Assembly (NCBI RefSeq): GCF_003325355.1
Contig: NZ_CP030856.1
Location: 1 to 47,699, forward strand
Direction: 5' to 3'
DNA from: Runella rosea
GTDB lineage: Bacteria > Bacteroidota > Bacteroidia > Cytophagales > Spirosomataceae
Length of the DNA: 47,699 nt
Position 1 is the stretch's first letter, and the number at the start of each line of letters is the position of its first letter. A model generated the notes under the pieces. The model had not been told where the DNA came from. It saw only the letters and a list, made by a program, of their open reading frames with translations, and made no database searches. Shown here piece by piece: positions 17,245 to 24,996 of the stretch. Both the position numbers and the translations under genes were made by a program.

Positions 17245-17667
17245 TTAAAATCCTGCTTTGATGTATGACCAACCTTCCTCTTGCCTGAGTACAATTTCTG
17301 CCAGCCCGACGGGGACAAAAATGGACGCTGGTAAAATCTGGTTTTTGGCTATTTTTCGTTGTTTAAGGGTATTTTCACACACGGCAAAAATGATTCCTCG
17401 TTCTTTTAGAAGTTCAATTTCTTTGCTCAGGATAGCTTCATCTTTTTTCATAAAACCTACCCCAGCATTGTGAACAACAACTTCTATTTTGGCGGTTTTC
17501 CAATAATCCAAGACGTTACCCAGTTGTTTAACCAGAGCTTTATGCACAAGGGTATCAGCGGAGGCCAAGTGAAATACGATTCGATGTTCTTTCTCCGACG
17601 TTTGTCCAATGGCCTGATTGGCAAACAAAATACCCGTGAAGGCAAAAATAAAAAGGACTGATTTCAT
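17245..17667 (-). CDS. Exported DsrE-family protein
   Basis: A 140-residue protein with a signal peptide (cleavage near A-I-G-Q-T). The mature part has the DsrE/DsrF fold (R-I-V-F-H-L-A-S-A-D, V-H-N-A-G-V-G-F) and one conserved cysteine (F-A-V-C-E-N-T, C97), the position used for persulfide transfer in DsrE-type sulfur carriers. The start overlaps the stop of the upstream cytochrome (ATGA), implying translational coupling. The periplasmic location is unusual for classical DsrE but common for Bacteroidota homologues. It could carry sulfane sulfur between the TsdA-like and SoxB-like proteins; that is inference. Confidence 0.8.
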   Translation of the reverse strand: MKSVLFIFAFTGILFANQAIGQTSEKEHRIVFHLASADTLVHKALVKQLGNVLDYWKTAKIEVVVHNAGVGFMKKDEAILSKEIELLKERGIIFAVCENTLKQRKIAKNQILPASIFVPVGLAEIVLRQEEGWSYIKAGF

Positions 17668-18740
17668 AGGGAGGCGAGGCTAGGTTTTTGGGATTTATTG
17701 GCTTTGTGTTTCTCTTTCCAATCCTTGATGGGCTTGTAAGGACCATATTTATGCTGGGCTTCCGTAAACGGGTCGGAGTAGGGCCCAAATGGATGATCGA
17801 AGGGTTTGCCGTTGATGTTGGGCCAATCCTTGCTTAGGTCTTTGGTAGGTCGTGGCATGGAATTAACATACGCGGCTACGTCCCAAGCTTCTTCGTCCGT
17901 GAGCTGGGCATTTTTGTAGGTGACTCCAAAAGGCATGTTGTATTTTACATAGCCCGCAAAGTTGGAGATGCGGTACAAACCCGCGCCGATATTGTAGCTG
18001 TTGGGCCCCCAAAGCGGCGGAAATGTATAGCTTTTACCGTCGGCGGCCAACACACCTTCGCCTTTTGCCTGATGGCAACTTTGGCATTTTTGTTCATACA
18101 CTACTTTTCCCAAAACGGGGTCGGTGGCTCTTTTGAGCCCTTTCAGCTTATAAATTCCTGAGCCTTTGGGCGCTTTATTTTTTGAAACTCCCGTGCCCAA
18201 CCATTCGATGTAGGCCAAAATGGCCTTCATTTCGCGGCTTGTTGAGTCGGGGGCTTTTCCGTTGAGGCTGCGCTCAAAGCAATCGCTGACGCGTTTTACT
18301 TGATTTTCGCTGGTTCCCGAACGTTCGCGAAATTTGGGATAGGTAGCTTGTACGGCAAAATAGTTGTTTCCCCAAGGCTGAGCGCCTGCTTGCAAATGGC
18401 AGTTTTGGCAATTCATGCCGTTAGAAATTGGCTTTACACTCCCTTTAGGGCCCAGATAATCAGCAGTATGGGCAATGAGCTCTTTGCCGTAATTGATTAA
18501 ATTTTGTTGTTCTGCGTTGAATTTAGACTTTTGCCAATCGGCGGGGCCGGGCCAAAGACCCACAAAGTTTGAATCGGGTTTTACATAGTTGGCTATTTCA
18601 ACAATGGGTTCGTCATTGTTTGAATCCCCAACAACCAGAATATATCCTAAAAAGAACATTAAACCAGCAGATGTCAGCAGTAAGATTAACAGAATTTTGA
18701 GTGAGCGTAATAACGTTTCTATGAGGTTGTTGGACTCCAT
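17664..18740 (-). CDS. Dihaem cytochrome c, TsdA-like thiosulfate dehydrogenase
   Basis: A 358-residue protein with an N-terminal membrane anchor (L-L-I-L-L-L-T-S-A-G). Two haem motifs are visible: C-Q-N-C-H (111-115) and C-Q-S-C-H (219-223). Between them, R-V-S-D-C-F-E-R-S-L-N-G (C154) matches the TsdA motif whose cysteine is the unusual distal ligand of haem 1. K266 and M269 (Y-V-K-Y-N-M-P) are candidates for the switching ligand of haem 2. TsdA enzymes interconvert thiosulfate and tetrathionate. The start is the ATG at 18740; a TTG at 18749 is in frame. It is the first gene of an operon with the DsrE-like and SoxB-like genes. Confidence 0.8.
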   Translation of the reverse strand: MESNNLIETLLRSLKILLILLLTSAGLMFFLGYILVVGDSNNDEPIVEIANYVKPDSNFVGLWPGPADWQKSKFNAEQQNLINYGKELIAHTADYLGPKGSVKPISNGMNCQNCHLQAGAQPWGNNYFAVQATYPKFRERSGTSENQVKRVSDCFERSLNGKAPDSTSREMKAILAYIEWLGTGVSKNKAPKGSGIYKLKGLKRATDPVLGKVVYEQKCQSCHQAKGEGVLAADGKSYTFPPLWGPNSYNIGAGLYRISNFAGYVKYNMPFGVTYKNAQLTDEEAWDVAAYVNSMPRPTKDLSKDWPNINGKPFDHPFGPYSDPFTEAQHKYGPYKPIKDWKEKHKANKSQKPSLASL

Positions 18741-18771
18741 GATTGCCAAATTGTTGTGAAAGGCGGTGGGA

Positions 18772-18815
18772 CAAAATTAGCGGTATTCAACTTCTTTCAA
18801 TGTGATATATGTTAC
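18772..18815 (-). promoter_or_regulatory. CRP-like class II promoter of TsdA-DsrE-SoxB operon
   Basis: In transcription direction: GTAACATATATCAC (18815-18802), 22 bp, -7 box TAATTTTG (18779-18772), then 31 bp to the ATG. A wider palindrome TGATAT...ATATCA surrounds the site. Confidence 0.87.
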
Positions 18816-18913
18816 ATATCAATGAAAAAATTGAATAAAAAGATGAATGTGTGAGATGTCAAAATAGTTAGCTAAAAATATAGAGTTTCTTCTAACGAGT
18901 GGTTAAAGTTGCG

Positions 18914-19129
18914 CTATTTTATCCATTTTAGCGCAATACTTCGTAGGAGCAAAAGCCAAGGGGTTAAATGCAAAAAAAAATCAAACCAATCCATCGGTTT
19001 CATACCTACGGCTCCGCCGAGTATCCACCGAATTTTGCCGAATAGGTGCGGCTCTGGAAGAAAAGGCGCTAATCCTAACGTCAGACTTGCTATGAGCCAA
19101 AGTTGCCAATTGTTGAGCGTATTTTTCAT
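18914..19129 (-). CDS. Small 71-residue membrane protein of the sulfur locus
   Basis: A 71-residue protein with two probable membrane segments: L-W-L-I-A-S-L-T-L-G-L-A-P-F-L-P (about 10-25) and a hydrophobic stretch at 47-66 (W-F-D-F-F-L to L-L-L-L-R-S-I-A-L). A Gly-rich turn K-I-R-W-I-L-G-G-A-V-G-M lies between them. I recall similar short proteins in Bacteroidota that are labelled RND transporter, but it is far too short to be one, and I give it no function. That it is real is supported by its own CRP-like promoter of the same design as the other sulfur genes and by its position between two sulfur operons. Confidence 0.75.
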   Translation of the reverse strand: MKNTLNNWQLWLIASLTLGLAPFLPEPHLFGKIRWILGGAVGMKPMDWFDFFLHLTPWLLLLRSIALKWIK

Positions 19130-19147
19130 TTTTCTGTTGTTTTATCA

Positions 19148-19191
19148 CAAAAATCGGGGTTATTACTTTCTTACATCGTGATATATGTTAC
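19148..19191 (-). promoter_or_regulatory. CRP-like class II promoter of the 71-residue membrane protein
   Basis: In transcription direction: GTAACATATATCAC (19191-19178), identical to the TsdA operon site, 22 bp, then GATTTTTG (19155-19148, one mismatch to TAnnTTTG), 18 bp before the ATG. Confidence 0.8.
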
Positions 19192-19226
19192 AAAAAAAAG
19201 GGAGAACGATTAATTCGTTCTCCCTT
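19190..19226 (-). terminator. Terminator after MBL-rhodanese gene 1
   Basis: Perfect stem AAGGGAGAACGA (19198-19209) with TCGTTCTCCCTT (19215-19226). On the minus strand it is followed by eight T residues. It separates the upstream gene from the promoter of the 71-residue protein. Confidence 0.9.
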
Positions 19227-19244
19227 GGAAAAGAAGTGGTTGAT

Positions 19245-20666
19245 TTACAATAAAGTAGAAGGGCAAACGTATTCGGTCAATGGTAGTTTTCCCGCGTTTT
19301 TGAGGGCCGCAAAACCACCCGCTACATCCACCAAATTGTCAAAGCCCCGAGCTTTCAAAATTGAAATGGCAATCATAGAGCGATACCCACCCGCACAATG
19401 AATATAACAGGTCTTGTCGGATGGAATTTGGGCCATGTGGTCATTCAGAAAATCAAGTGGCAAATTTTCAACGCCCACCATGTGCTCGGCGTCGTATTCG
19501 CTCTTTTTACGCACATCAAACACCGTCAGCGATGGATTTTCGGTAAATAAATCCGAAAACGTTTGGGCAGAAATAGAGGTGACGCTGTCCAACTCAAGAC
19601 CTGCCGCTTGCCAAGCGGCCATGCCGCCCTGCAAGTATCCCACGCATTTGTCGTAGCCTACACGTGCCAAACGCGTGATGGTTTCTTCTTCTTTGCCCGC
19701 TTCGGTCACCAACAAAATCGGTTGTTTTAAATCGGGAATAAGCGTACCTACCCACGAAGCAAACTGCCCGTCTAGGCCGATATTGATGGCATTTGGTATA
19801 AATCCTTTGGCAAAAGTTTGGGCTTCGCGAACGTCCAAAATCAAGGCTTCGGTTTCGTTGGCGGCGGCTTCAAACGCGGCGGGTGTCAGCGCCTGACTTC
19901 CGCGCTGCATGACATCTTCGAGGCTTTCGTAGCCTTGAATGTTCATCAATACATTTTGGGGAAAATAGGCAGGGGGAGGAACCAGCCCCGTTAAAATCTC
20001 TTTTATGAATTGTTCTTTGGTCAGATTCAAATTGAGTGCATAGTTGAACAACTTTTGGTTGCCGAGGGTGTCGGTGGTTTCTTTGCTCATTTTTTTGCCG
20101 CAAGCGCTGCCAGCACCGTGGCCCGGATAGACGATAATGTCGTTGGCCAACGGAATGATTTTGGTGCGGAGAGAATCGTAAAGATGCCCCGCCAGTTTTT
20201 CTTCCGTCAAATCGCTGATGACGTGCTGTGCCAAATCGGGGCGGCCTACATCCCCGATAAACAGGGTGTCGCCCGTGAAAATGGCCGTTTCTTTGCCGTT
20301 TTCATCAATCAATAAAAAACAGGTTGATTCCATCGTATGGCCGGGCGTATGAATGGCCTTGATTTTTACATTGCCCAACTGAAATTCTTCCCCGTCTTTG
20401 GCAACGTAGGCTGTGTATGCGGGCTTGGCGGTGGGTCCAAAAACAATGGTGGCGCCCGTAGCGTTGGATAAATCAATGTGTCCCGAGACAAAATCGGCGT
20501 GGAAGTGGGTTTCGAACACGTATTTTATGTCAACGCCTTCTTTTTTGGCGCGCTCTACATAGGCTTTGGTATCACGAAGGGGATCGATGACGGCGGCTTC
20601 GCCGTTTGATTCAATATAATAGGCGGCTTCGGCTAAACAACCCGTGTAAATTTGTTCTACTTTCAT
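19245..20666 (-). CDS. Metallo-beta-lactamase fold/double rhodanese fusion 1 (persulfide dioxygenase-like)
   Basis: A 473-residue cytoplasmic protein. Residues 1-240 form a metallo-beta-lactamase domain of the ETHE1/persulfide dioxygenase type: T-H-F-H-A-D-F-V-S-G-H (53-63), I-H-T-P-G-H (105-110), F-T-G-D-T-L-F (130-136), V-Y-P-G-H-G (179-184). Two rhodanese domains follow. The first (about 265-358) lacks the active cysteine (L-L-V-T-E-A-G), the second (about 370-465) has it in I-H-C-A-G-G-Y-R-S (C424). Such fusions oxidise glutathione or protein persulfides to sulfite and transfer sulfane sulfur. The CRP-like promoter at 20704-20747 and the terminator at 19190-19226 make it monocistronic. 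Confidence 0.88.
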   Translation of the reverse strand: MKVEQIYTGCLAEAAYYIESNGEAAVIDPLRDTKAYVERAKKEGVDIKYVFETHFHADFVSGHIDLSNATGATIVFGPTAKPAYTAYVAKDGEEFQLGNVKIKAIHTPGHTMESTCFLLIDENGKETAIFTGDTLFIGDVGRPDLAQHVISDLTEEKLAGHLYDSLRTKIIPLANDIIVYPGHGAGSACGKKMSKETTDTLGNQKLFNYALNLNLTKEQFIKEILTGLVPPPAYFPQNVLMNIQGYESLEDVMQRGSQALTPAAFEAAANETEALILDVREAQTFAKGFIPNAINIGLDGQFASWVGTLIPDLKQPILLVTEAGKEEETITRLARVGYDKCVGYLQGGMAAWQAAGLELDSVTSISAQTFSDLFTENPSLTVFDVRKKSEYDAEHMVGVENLPLDFLNDHMAQIPSDKTCYIHCAGGYRSMIAISILKARGFDNLVDVAGGFAALKNAGKLPLTEYVCPSTLL

Positions 20667-20703
20667 GTCTTTTGAGGAAGTTTATTTTGCTGATTTAATA
20701 GAA

Positions 20704-20747
20704 CAAAATTACCGCCCGTCGGTAGCCTTTTCTGTAACTTTTAGCAC
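20704..20747 (-). promoter_or_regulatory. CRP-like class II promoter of MBL-rhodanese gene 1
   Basis: In transcription direction: GTGCTAAAAGTTAC (20747-20734), the weakest of the six sites, 22 bp, -7 box TAATTTTG (20711-20704), then 37 bp to the ATG. Confidence 0.75.
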
Positions 20748-20802
20748 ACAGAAATACTGATTGATGTCAGCTTTTAAGTCATTTAATTGAACCAAAAACC
20801 CA

Positions 20803-20836
20803 TAAAAAAATCCCCGATGCGTTGGCATCGGGGATT
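20803..20836 (-). terminator. Terminator after MBL-rhodanese gene 2
   Basis: Perfect stem AATCCCCGATGC (20809-20820) with GCATCGGGGATT (20825-20836), loop GTTG, followed by seven T residues on the minus strand. Confidence 0.92.
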
Positions 20837-20855
20837 AGTAAGAAAATAGGGTGGG

Positions 20856-22271
20856 TTAACAAGCGGCAGCTTCGACCAATTCGGTTGCGGTCAGATTTCC
20901 TTTCGAGACCCATTCGTTCATGCCTGCCGAATAGTTTTTTACGTTTTTGAATCCGTTTTTGACCAAAAGTGAATACCCAATGGCGGCCCGGTCTCCGCCC
21001 TGACAATGGATGACCACTTGCTTATCTCTACTGATTTTATCCAAATTGGAGAGAATCGTTCCGATAAAAATATTCTCGACTCCTTCGATGTGTTCGGTAT
21101 TGTATTCCGACACTCCGCGCAGGTCGATTACTTGCGTATCTTCTCGGTCAAGGTAGGATTTGAATTCGTCGATTTCAATGATTTCGCTTTTTTGGAGCGG
21201 TATTTCAAGGGCGTTTACGTCGTCAATGTACCCAAGCACGTTGTCTAAGCCAATGCGCATCAGTTTGCGGGTGAGGTCTTCGATTTGGCCGTCGTTGGCC
21301 ACCAGCATAAACGGCTCTTCGTAATTCACAAACCAGCCCATCCACGTGGCAAAGGCGTTGTTTCCCTGAATGTTGATGCTTCCAGGAATAAAACCTTTGG
21401 CAAAATCAACTTTATTTCGGGTATCAATCAGTTTGATGCCTTTTTCCATGGCGGCTTTTACCGCATCACCAGAGAGTTTTGTTTGTGTTGGTACTTGCGT
21501 AAGCAACGGACGCTCGACTTTGTTGAGTTTTTTCATCATGGCAAAGTACTTGGGCGGCTCAGGTTGGTCAGCGAGCAGGTAGTCTACAAATCCTTTTTGG
21601 TCATCGTCGTGCTGAAACGCCCAATTTCGAATTTTTTCGTAACCCACCGTTGAGCTAGGAACCGCGCCAAGTGCTTTTCCGCAGGCCGAACCCGCTCCGT
21701 GGCCTGGCCAAACCTGCAAATAATCGGGTAGAGCGGCAAATTTTTGAATAGAATGATACATTTGAAGCGCACCAGCATCTTGTGTTCCTTTCATGCCTGC
21801 GGCTTTTTCCAATAAATCTGGACGACCGATGTCACCCACGAAAACGAAATCGCCCGTAAACAGCATCACTGGTTTGGCACTTGCGGGTTTGTCGGTCAAT
21901 AAGAAACTGATACTTTCTGGGGTGTGGCCAGGGGTGTGAATAACTTCAAATGTAAGGTTTCCAACCTTGATGACACTCCCGTTTTTCAGACCAATGTGGT
22001 CAAACTCGTATTCCCAACCTTCGCCACCTTCATCGGAGAGGAACATTTTAGCGCCCGTAATGGCGGCCAATTCGCGGGCTCCCGAAAGAAAATCGGCGTG
22101 AATGTGAGTCTCGGTGATATGGGTGATGCGCAAACCATTTTGTTTGGCAATTTCAAGGTACGTATCTACATCTCTTTTGGGGTCAATGACCATGGACTCA
22201 CCCGTTCTTTGGCAACCGATAAGGTAACTTGCTTGGGCTAGGGTTTTGTCATAAATATGTTGAAAGAACAT
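20856..22271 (-). CDS. Metallo-beta-lactamase fold/double rhodanese fusion 2 (persulfide dioxygenase-like)
   Basis: A 471-residue paralogue of the preceding fusion, with the same layout but clearly diverged. Metal motifs: T-H-I-H-A-D-F (55-61), I-H-T-P-G-H (111-116), F-T-G-D-F-V-F (138-144), W-P-G-H-G (188-192). The first rhodanese domain lacks a cysteine (M-L-V-A-N-D-G); the second has I-H-C-Q-G-G-D-R-A (C423). It carries its own CRP-like promoter and terminator. Two co-regulated but separately transcribed paralogues suggest different substrates, for example glutathione persulfide and protein persulfide; this is speculation. Confidence 0.88.
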   Translation of the reverse strand: MFFQHIYDKTLAQASYLIGCQRTGESMVIDPKRDVDTYLEIAKQNGLRITHITETHIHADFLSGARELAAITGAKMFLSDEGGEGWEYEFDHIGLKNGSVIKVGNLTFEVIHTPGHTPESISFLLTDKPASAKPVMLFTGDFVFVGDIGRPDLLEKAAGMKGTQDAGALQMYHSIQKFAALPDYLQVWPGHGAGSACGKALGAVPSSTVGYEKIRNWAFQHDDDQKGFVDYLLADQPEPPKYFAMMKKLNKVERPLLTQVPTQTKLSGDAVKAAMEKGIKLIDTRNKVDFAKGFIPGSINIQGNNAFATWMGWFVNYEEPFMLVANDGQIEDLTRKLMRIGLDNVLGYIDDVNALEIPLQKSEIIEIDEFKSYLDREDTQVIDLRGVSEYNTEHIEGVENIFIGTILSNLDKISRDKQVVIHCQGGDRAAIGYSLLVKNGFKNVKNYSAGMNEWVSKGNLTATELVEAAAC

Positions 22272-22312
22272 GGTTGTTTTGTGTTAAGATGAATATTGTT
22301 GAATTAATGATA

Positions 22313-22356
22313 CAAAGTTAGATTGAGGCGGTGCTCTGTACTGTGACAATTATTAC
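22313..22356 (-). promoter_or_regulatory. CRP-like class II promoter of MBL-rhodanese gene 2
   Basis: In transcription direction: GTAATAATTGTCAC (22356-22343), 22 bp, -7 box TAACTTTG (22320-22313), then 41 bp to the ATG. Confidence 0.87.
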
Positions 22357-22376
22357 ATAAGCCACATTTTATTTGA

Positions 22377-23183
22377 TTATTTAAAGAAAATTTCTTTTGA
22401 AATAATCCCGATGCCCATCACGAGTACAAACCAGCCAAACGCTCTTTTAAGCTTCTCGCTCGGGACGAACTTTGAGAGGTAAGACCCTACAAAGATGCCG
22501 ACGACGGAGAATCCGGTAAATTCAAGTAGAAATGGCCAATCGACGGGGAGATTGGATACGTCGCCGATGAACCCGATGAGTGATTTTGCCGCAATGATAA
22601 GGAGGGAAGTTCCTACGGCCATTTTCATGGGTAAATGCGCTAAAACTACCAACGCGGGAATGATTAAAAAGCCACCTCCAGCCCCCACGAGGCCCGTTAA
22701 TGCCCCCACGACTGCTCCTTCAAGTCCGATGACAGGGTAGTTGAATTTCAATTCACCAGCTTCTTCGTTTTTATGCTTTTTCTTCTCCTTAATCATTGAA
22801 TACGAAGCGGCCAACATCACAATGGCAAAAAATATCATGATGCCGATATTTTTGGTGACCTCAAATCCTCCTACCGAAAATAATGAATCAGGAATGGCAG
22901 GAACAAGGTATTTACGGGTTAGAAAAACAGTGATAAAAGAAGGAATGGCGAAAACCAGCGCGGCGCGATAATTGACCAATTCTTTGCGCATATAATTGAC
23001 GGAGCCAACCAAGGATGTAGTACCGACCACGAAAAGGGAGTACGCTGTTGAGAGAACAGGGTTGATGCCCAATAAATAAACCAAAACGGGTAAAGTAAGA
23101 ATGCTGCCGCCGCCACCGATAAGCCCGAGACTTATTCCGATAAAAATGGAGGCAGAAAAACCAAAAATTTCAATTGAGCTCAT
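22377..23183 (-). CDS. TauE/SafE-family sulfite or organosulfur exporter
   Basis: A 268-residue inner-membrane protein with the two-fold TauE/SafE repeat: G-I-S-L-G-L-I-G-G-G-G-S-I-L-T-L-P near the N-terminus and G-A-L-T-G-L-V-G-A-G-G-G-F-L-I-I-P in the second half, with about eight membrane helices. Family members move sulfite, sulfoacetate or related anions. Here it could remove sulfite made by the persulfide dioxygenases. It starts the locus and has its own CRP-like promoter. Confidence 0.9.
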   Translation of the reverse strand: MSSIEIFGFSASIFIGISLGLIGGGGSILTLPVLVYLLGINPVLSTAYSLFVVGTTSLVGSVNYMRKELVNYRAALVFAIPSFITVFLTRKYLVPAIPDSLFSVGGFEVTKNIGIMIFFAIVMLAASYSMIKEKKKHKNEEAGELKFNYPVIGLEGAVVGALTGLVGAGGGFLIIPALVVLAHLPMKMAVGTSLLIIAAKSLIGFIGDVSNLPVDWPFLLEFTGFSVVGIFVGSYLSKFVPSEKLKRAFGWFVLVMGIGIISKEIFFK

Positions 23184-23215
23184 TTTCTTTTGCAGTGAGT
23201 TGTTGAATGACTCTG

Positions 23216-23259
23216 CAAAAGTAGAAGGTCAAAAAGGGCCTTACCGTGATAATTGTCAC
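23216..23259 (-). promoter_or_regulatory. CRP-like class II promoter of TauE gene
   Basis: In transcription direction: GTGACAATTATCAC (23259-23246), a perfect GTGA-N6-TCAC palindrome, 22 bp, -7 box TACTTTTG (23223-23216), then 32 bp to the ATG. The 22-bp spacer resembles that of the porin promoter, including GGCC followed by a T run. Confidence 0.9.
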
Positions 23260-23340
23260 ATAGCCAAAGAAAGTTTTAAGAAAAACGGGAAGATTTTCAG
23301 AGGGACTTGCAGGAAGGTTAAGTTGCTTATTTTTGGATTG

Positions 23341-24306
23341 TTAGGCCTTATCAATGAGGTCCTTCTTTTTTTTTTCGTTGGTTTGAATGGAATCTTTTCC
23401 GTTTTCAATTTCTACTTCTTTGACGGTGATGGCGTACGCATTGGGATAAATGGCCGAGCCAAATTTCATGGCGTAGGCCTTCGTAAACTCGGCCCCAAAA
23501 TACAGAATCAAAGAAGAATAATAGATCCAAACCAACAAAATAGCCATGGAGCCAGCGGCGCCGTACATGCTGCCGATGTTGGTTTTGCTGATGTAGAAGG
23601 AAATACCAAACTTGCCGAGCATAAATAAAAGGGCGGTGAGCATTGAACCCGCCAATACATCGTGCCATTTGATTTTGGCATCGGGCAAAACCCTAAAAAT
23701 AACTGCAAATAGTAAGCTGATAACGATAAACGTAAGTGCCTGATTTAGAATGTAAAATGCCACAATAGTGACTTCAGGAAAGGCGGCCTGCAACCGATTG
23801 TTAAATTCGTCTAAGATGGTCGTAACGGCTAATGATACCACCAGCAAAAAACCAAGACTTACAATGACCGAAAAGGATAAAAAACGATTTTGGATGATTT
23901 TCAACCATCCTTTTTTGGGCTTGGCTTTGATACCCCATATTTTATTGATGGAGTCCTGAATTTCGGCAAAGATACCCGTGGCTCCTACCAACAACGTGGC
24001 CACACCGATGGCGGCAGCGGTGGTACTTTTACCGCTTATGGCAGCCTTCTTGATGATTTCCTGTAATTCTATGGCCGTATCTTTGCCCAGAAAACTGTCT
24101 AACTGCGCATAAATTTGCCCTTCGATGGCTTCGCGTCCCAAAAAAATACCGCAAAAAGAAATGATAACCACCAACAATGGCCCTACCGAAAATACCGTAA
24201 AATACGCCAGCGAGCCGCCGAGTTTCGTCACATTGTCGTCTAAAAACCCATTGAATGAATTTAGCAAGACTTCCCACAATCCTTTAAGCGTGATTTTTCG
24301 CGTCAT
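23341..24306 (-). CDS. YihY/BrkB-family inner-membrane protein
   Basis: A 321-residue membrane protein with about six hydrophobic segments and the YihY/BrkB signatures L-G-G-S-L-A-Y-F-T-V-F-S, A-T-L-L-V-G-A-T-G-I-F-A-E-I-Q and the late Y-G-A-A-G-S-M-A-I-L-L-V-W-I-Y-Y-S. It ends with a charged tail containing K-K-K-K-D-L. The family was once misannotated as RNase BN; its function is not firmly known. It lacks the CRP-like promoter of the sulfur genes, so it is probably outside that regulon. Confidence 0.88.
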   Translation of the reverse strand: MTRKITLKGLWEVLLNSFNGFLDDNVTKLGGSLAYFTVFSVGPLLVVIISFCGIFLGREAIEGQIYAQLDSFLGKDTAIELQEIIKKAAISGKSTTAAAIGVATLLVGATGIFAEIQDSINKIWGIKAKPKKGWLKIIQNRFLSFSVIVSLGFLLVVSLAVTTILDEFNNRLQAAFPEVTIVAFYILNQALTFIVISLLFAVIFRVLPDAKIKWHDVLAGSMLTALLFMLGKFGISFYISKTNIGSMYGAAGSMAILLVWIYYSSLILYFGAEFTKAYAMKFGSAIYPNAYAITVKEVEIENGKDSIQTNEKKKKDLIDKA

Positions 24307-24366
24307 TGAATTCGTTTTTTAGTAGATGGGGTAAAACGAAATTAAAATACCATACCAGTGCGGCCC

Positions 24367-24996
24367 CTAATTATGTCTTAAATCCAAATCATCCAACGAC
24401 GTATAAGACAGGGAATACTTTTGCGAATTCAGGATATTTAGCTCAATGAGACTTTCTTGGATGGTATTTTGAAATACCTCAATGAGCGAAAAAATAAGTG
24501 GTTTATCGAAGTTATGTGTCGAAAACCGGATGTTGCGGGCGCGGTTTATTGTCGAGATAAAGTGCATTATTTTCCCTTTATTTTGTGCCATCATTTCTTT
24601 CAGAAATAGAATGGTTAAGGGGTGCTTTAAAAAAGTATTGGTGGTAGGGATGCCATCCTTTCCGTAGAAACTATTGGTATGTTTTAATGAAGGATTTTGT
24701 TCTAGGTTTTCGATTTCTTCGTTATTGATTAATAGTTCAATGGTCAGGTTTTGATTTTTTATCTCTTTATAAAGCTCGTATGAGGCAGATTCGGGGGTTA
24801 AATCTTTGTTGATGCAGACTGTGTGGGTAGAAGGAAATTCCTGTTGGATAGTGCTACAAGCTTTTTGTAATAAATCTGATTTGGTATCTACCAATACCAA
24901 ACTGTATCCTTCTCGTGCCAGAATGCGCGCAAAAGATTCTCCAATTTTACCCGTAGCCCGGGTGATGAGTGCATATATTAACGTGGAGTTATTCAT
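24367..24996 (-). CDS. SDR-fold protein lacking the catalytic tyrosine
   Basis: A 209-residue protein with a Rossmann start (Y-A-L-I-T-R-A-T-G-K-I-G-E-S-F-A) and the SDR pattern L-L-I-N-N (N-N-A-G-like). The Y-x-x-x-K active site is missing: the corresponding region reads H-N-F-D-K. The protein is also shorter than usual SDR enzymes (about 250). It may be a degenerate enzyme or a nucleotide-binding regulator. The reading frame is intact, so it is not an obvious pseudogene. Confidence 0.6.
   Translation of the reverse strand: MNNSTLIYALITRATGKIGESFARILAREGYSLVLVDTKSDLLQKACSTIQQEFPSTHTVCINKDLTPESASYELYKEIKNQNLTIELLINNEEIENLEQNPSLKHTNSFYGKDGIPTTNTFLKHPLTILFLKEMMAQNKGKIMHFISTINRARNIRFSTHNFDKPLIFSLIEVFQNTIQESLIELNILNSQKYSLSYTSLDDLDLRHN

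Noticed and set aside
18914..19129. RND transporter label for the 71-residue protein
   Set aside because: RND transporters have about a thousand residues; this protein has only two hydrophobic segments.
23341..24306. Ribonuclease BN annotation for the YihY-like protein
   Set aside because: The family was misnamed; the sequence is a multi-helix membrane protein with no nuclease motif.
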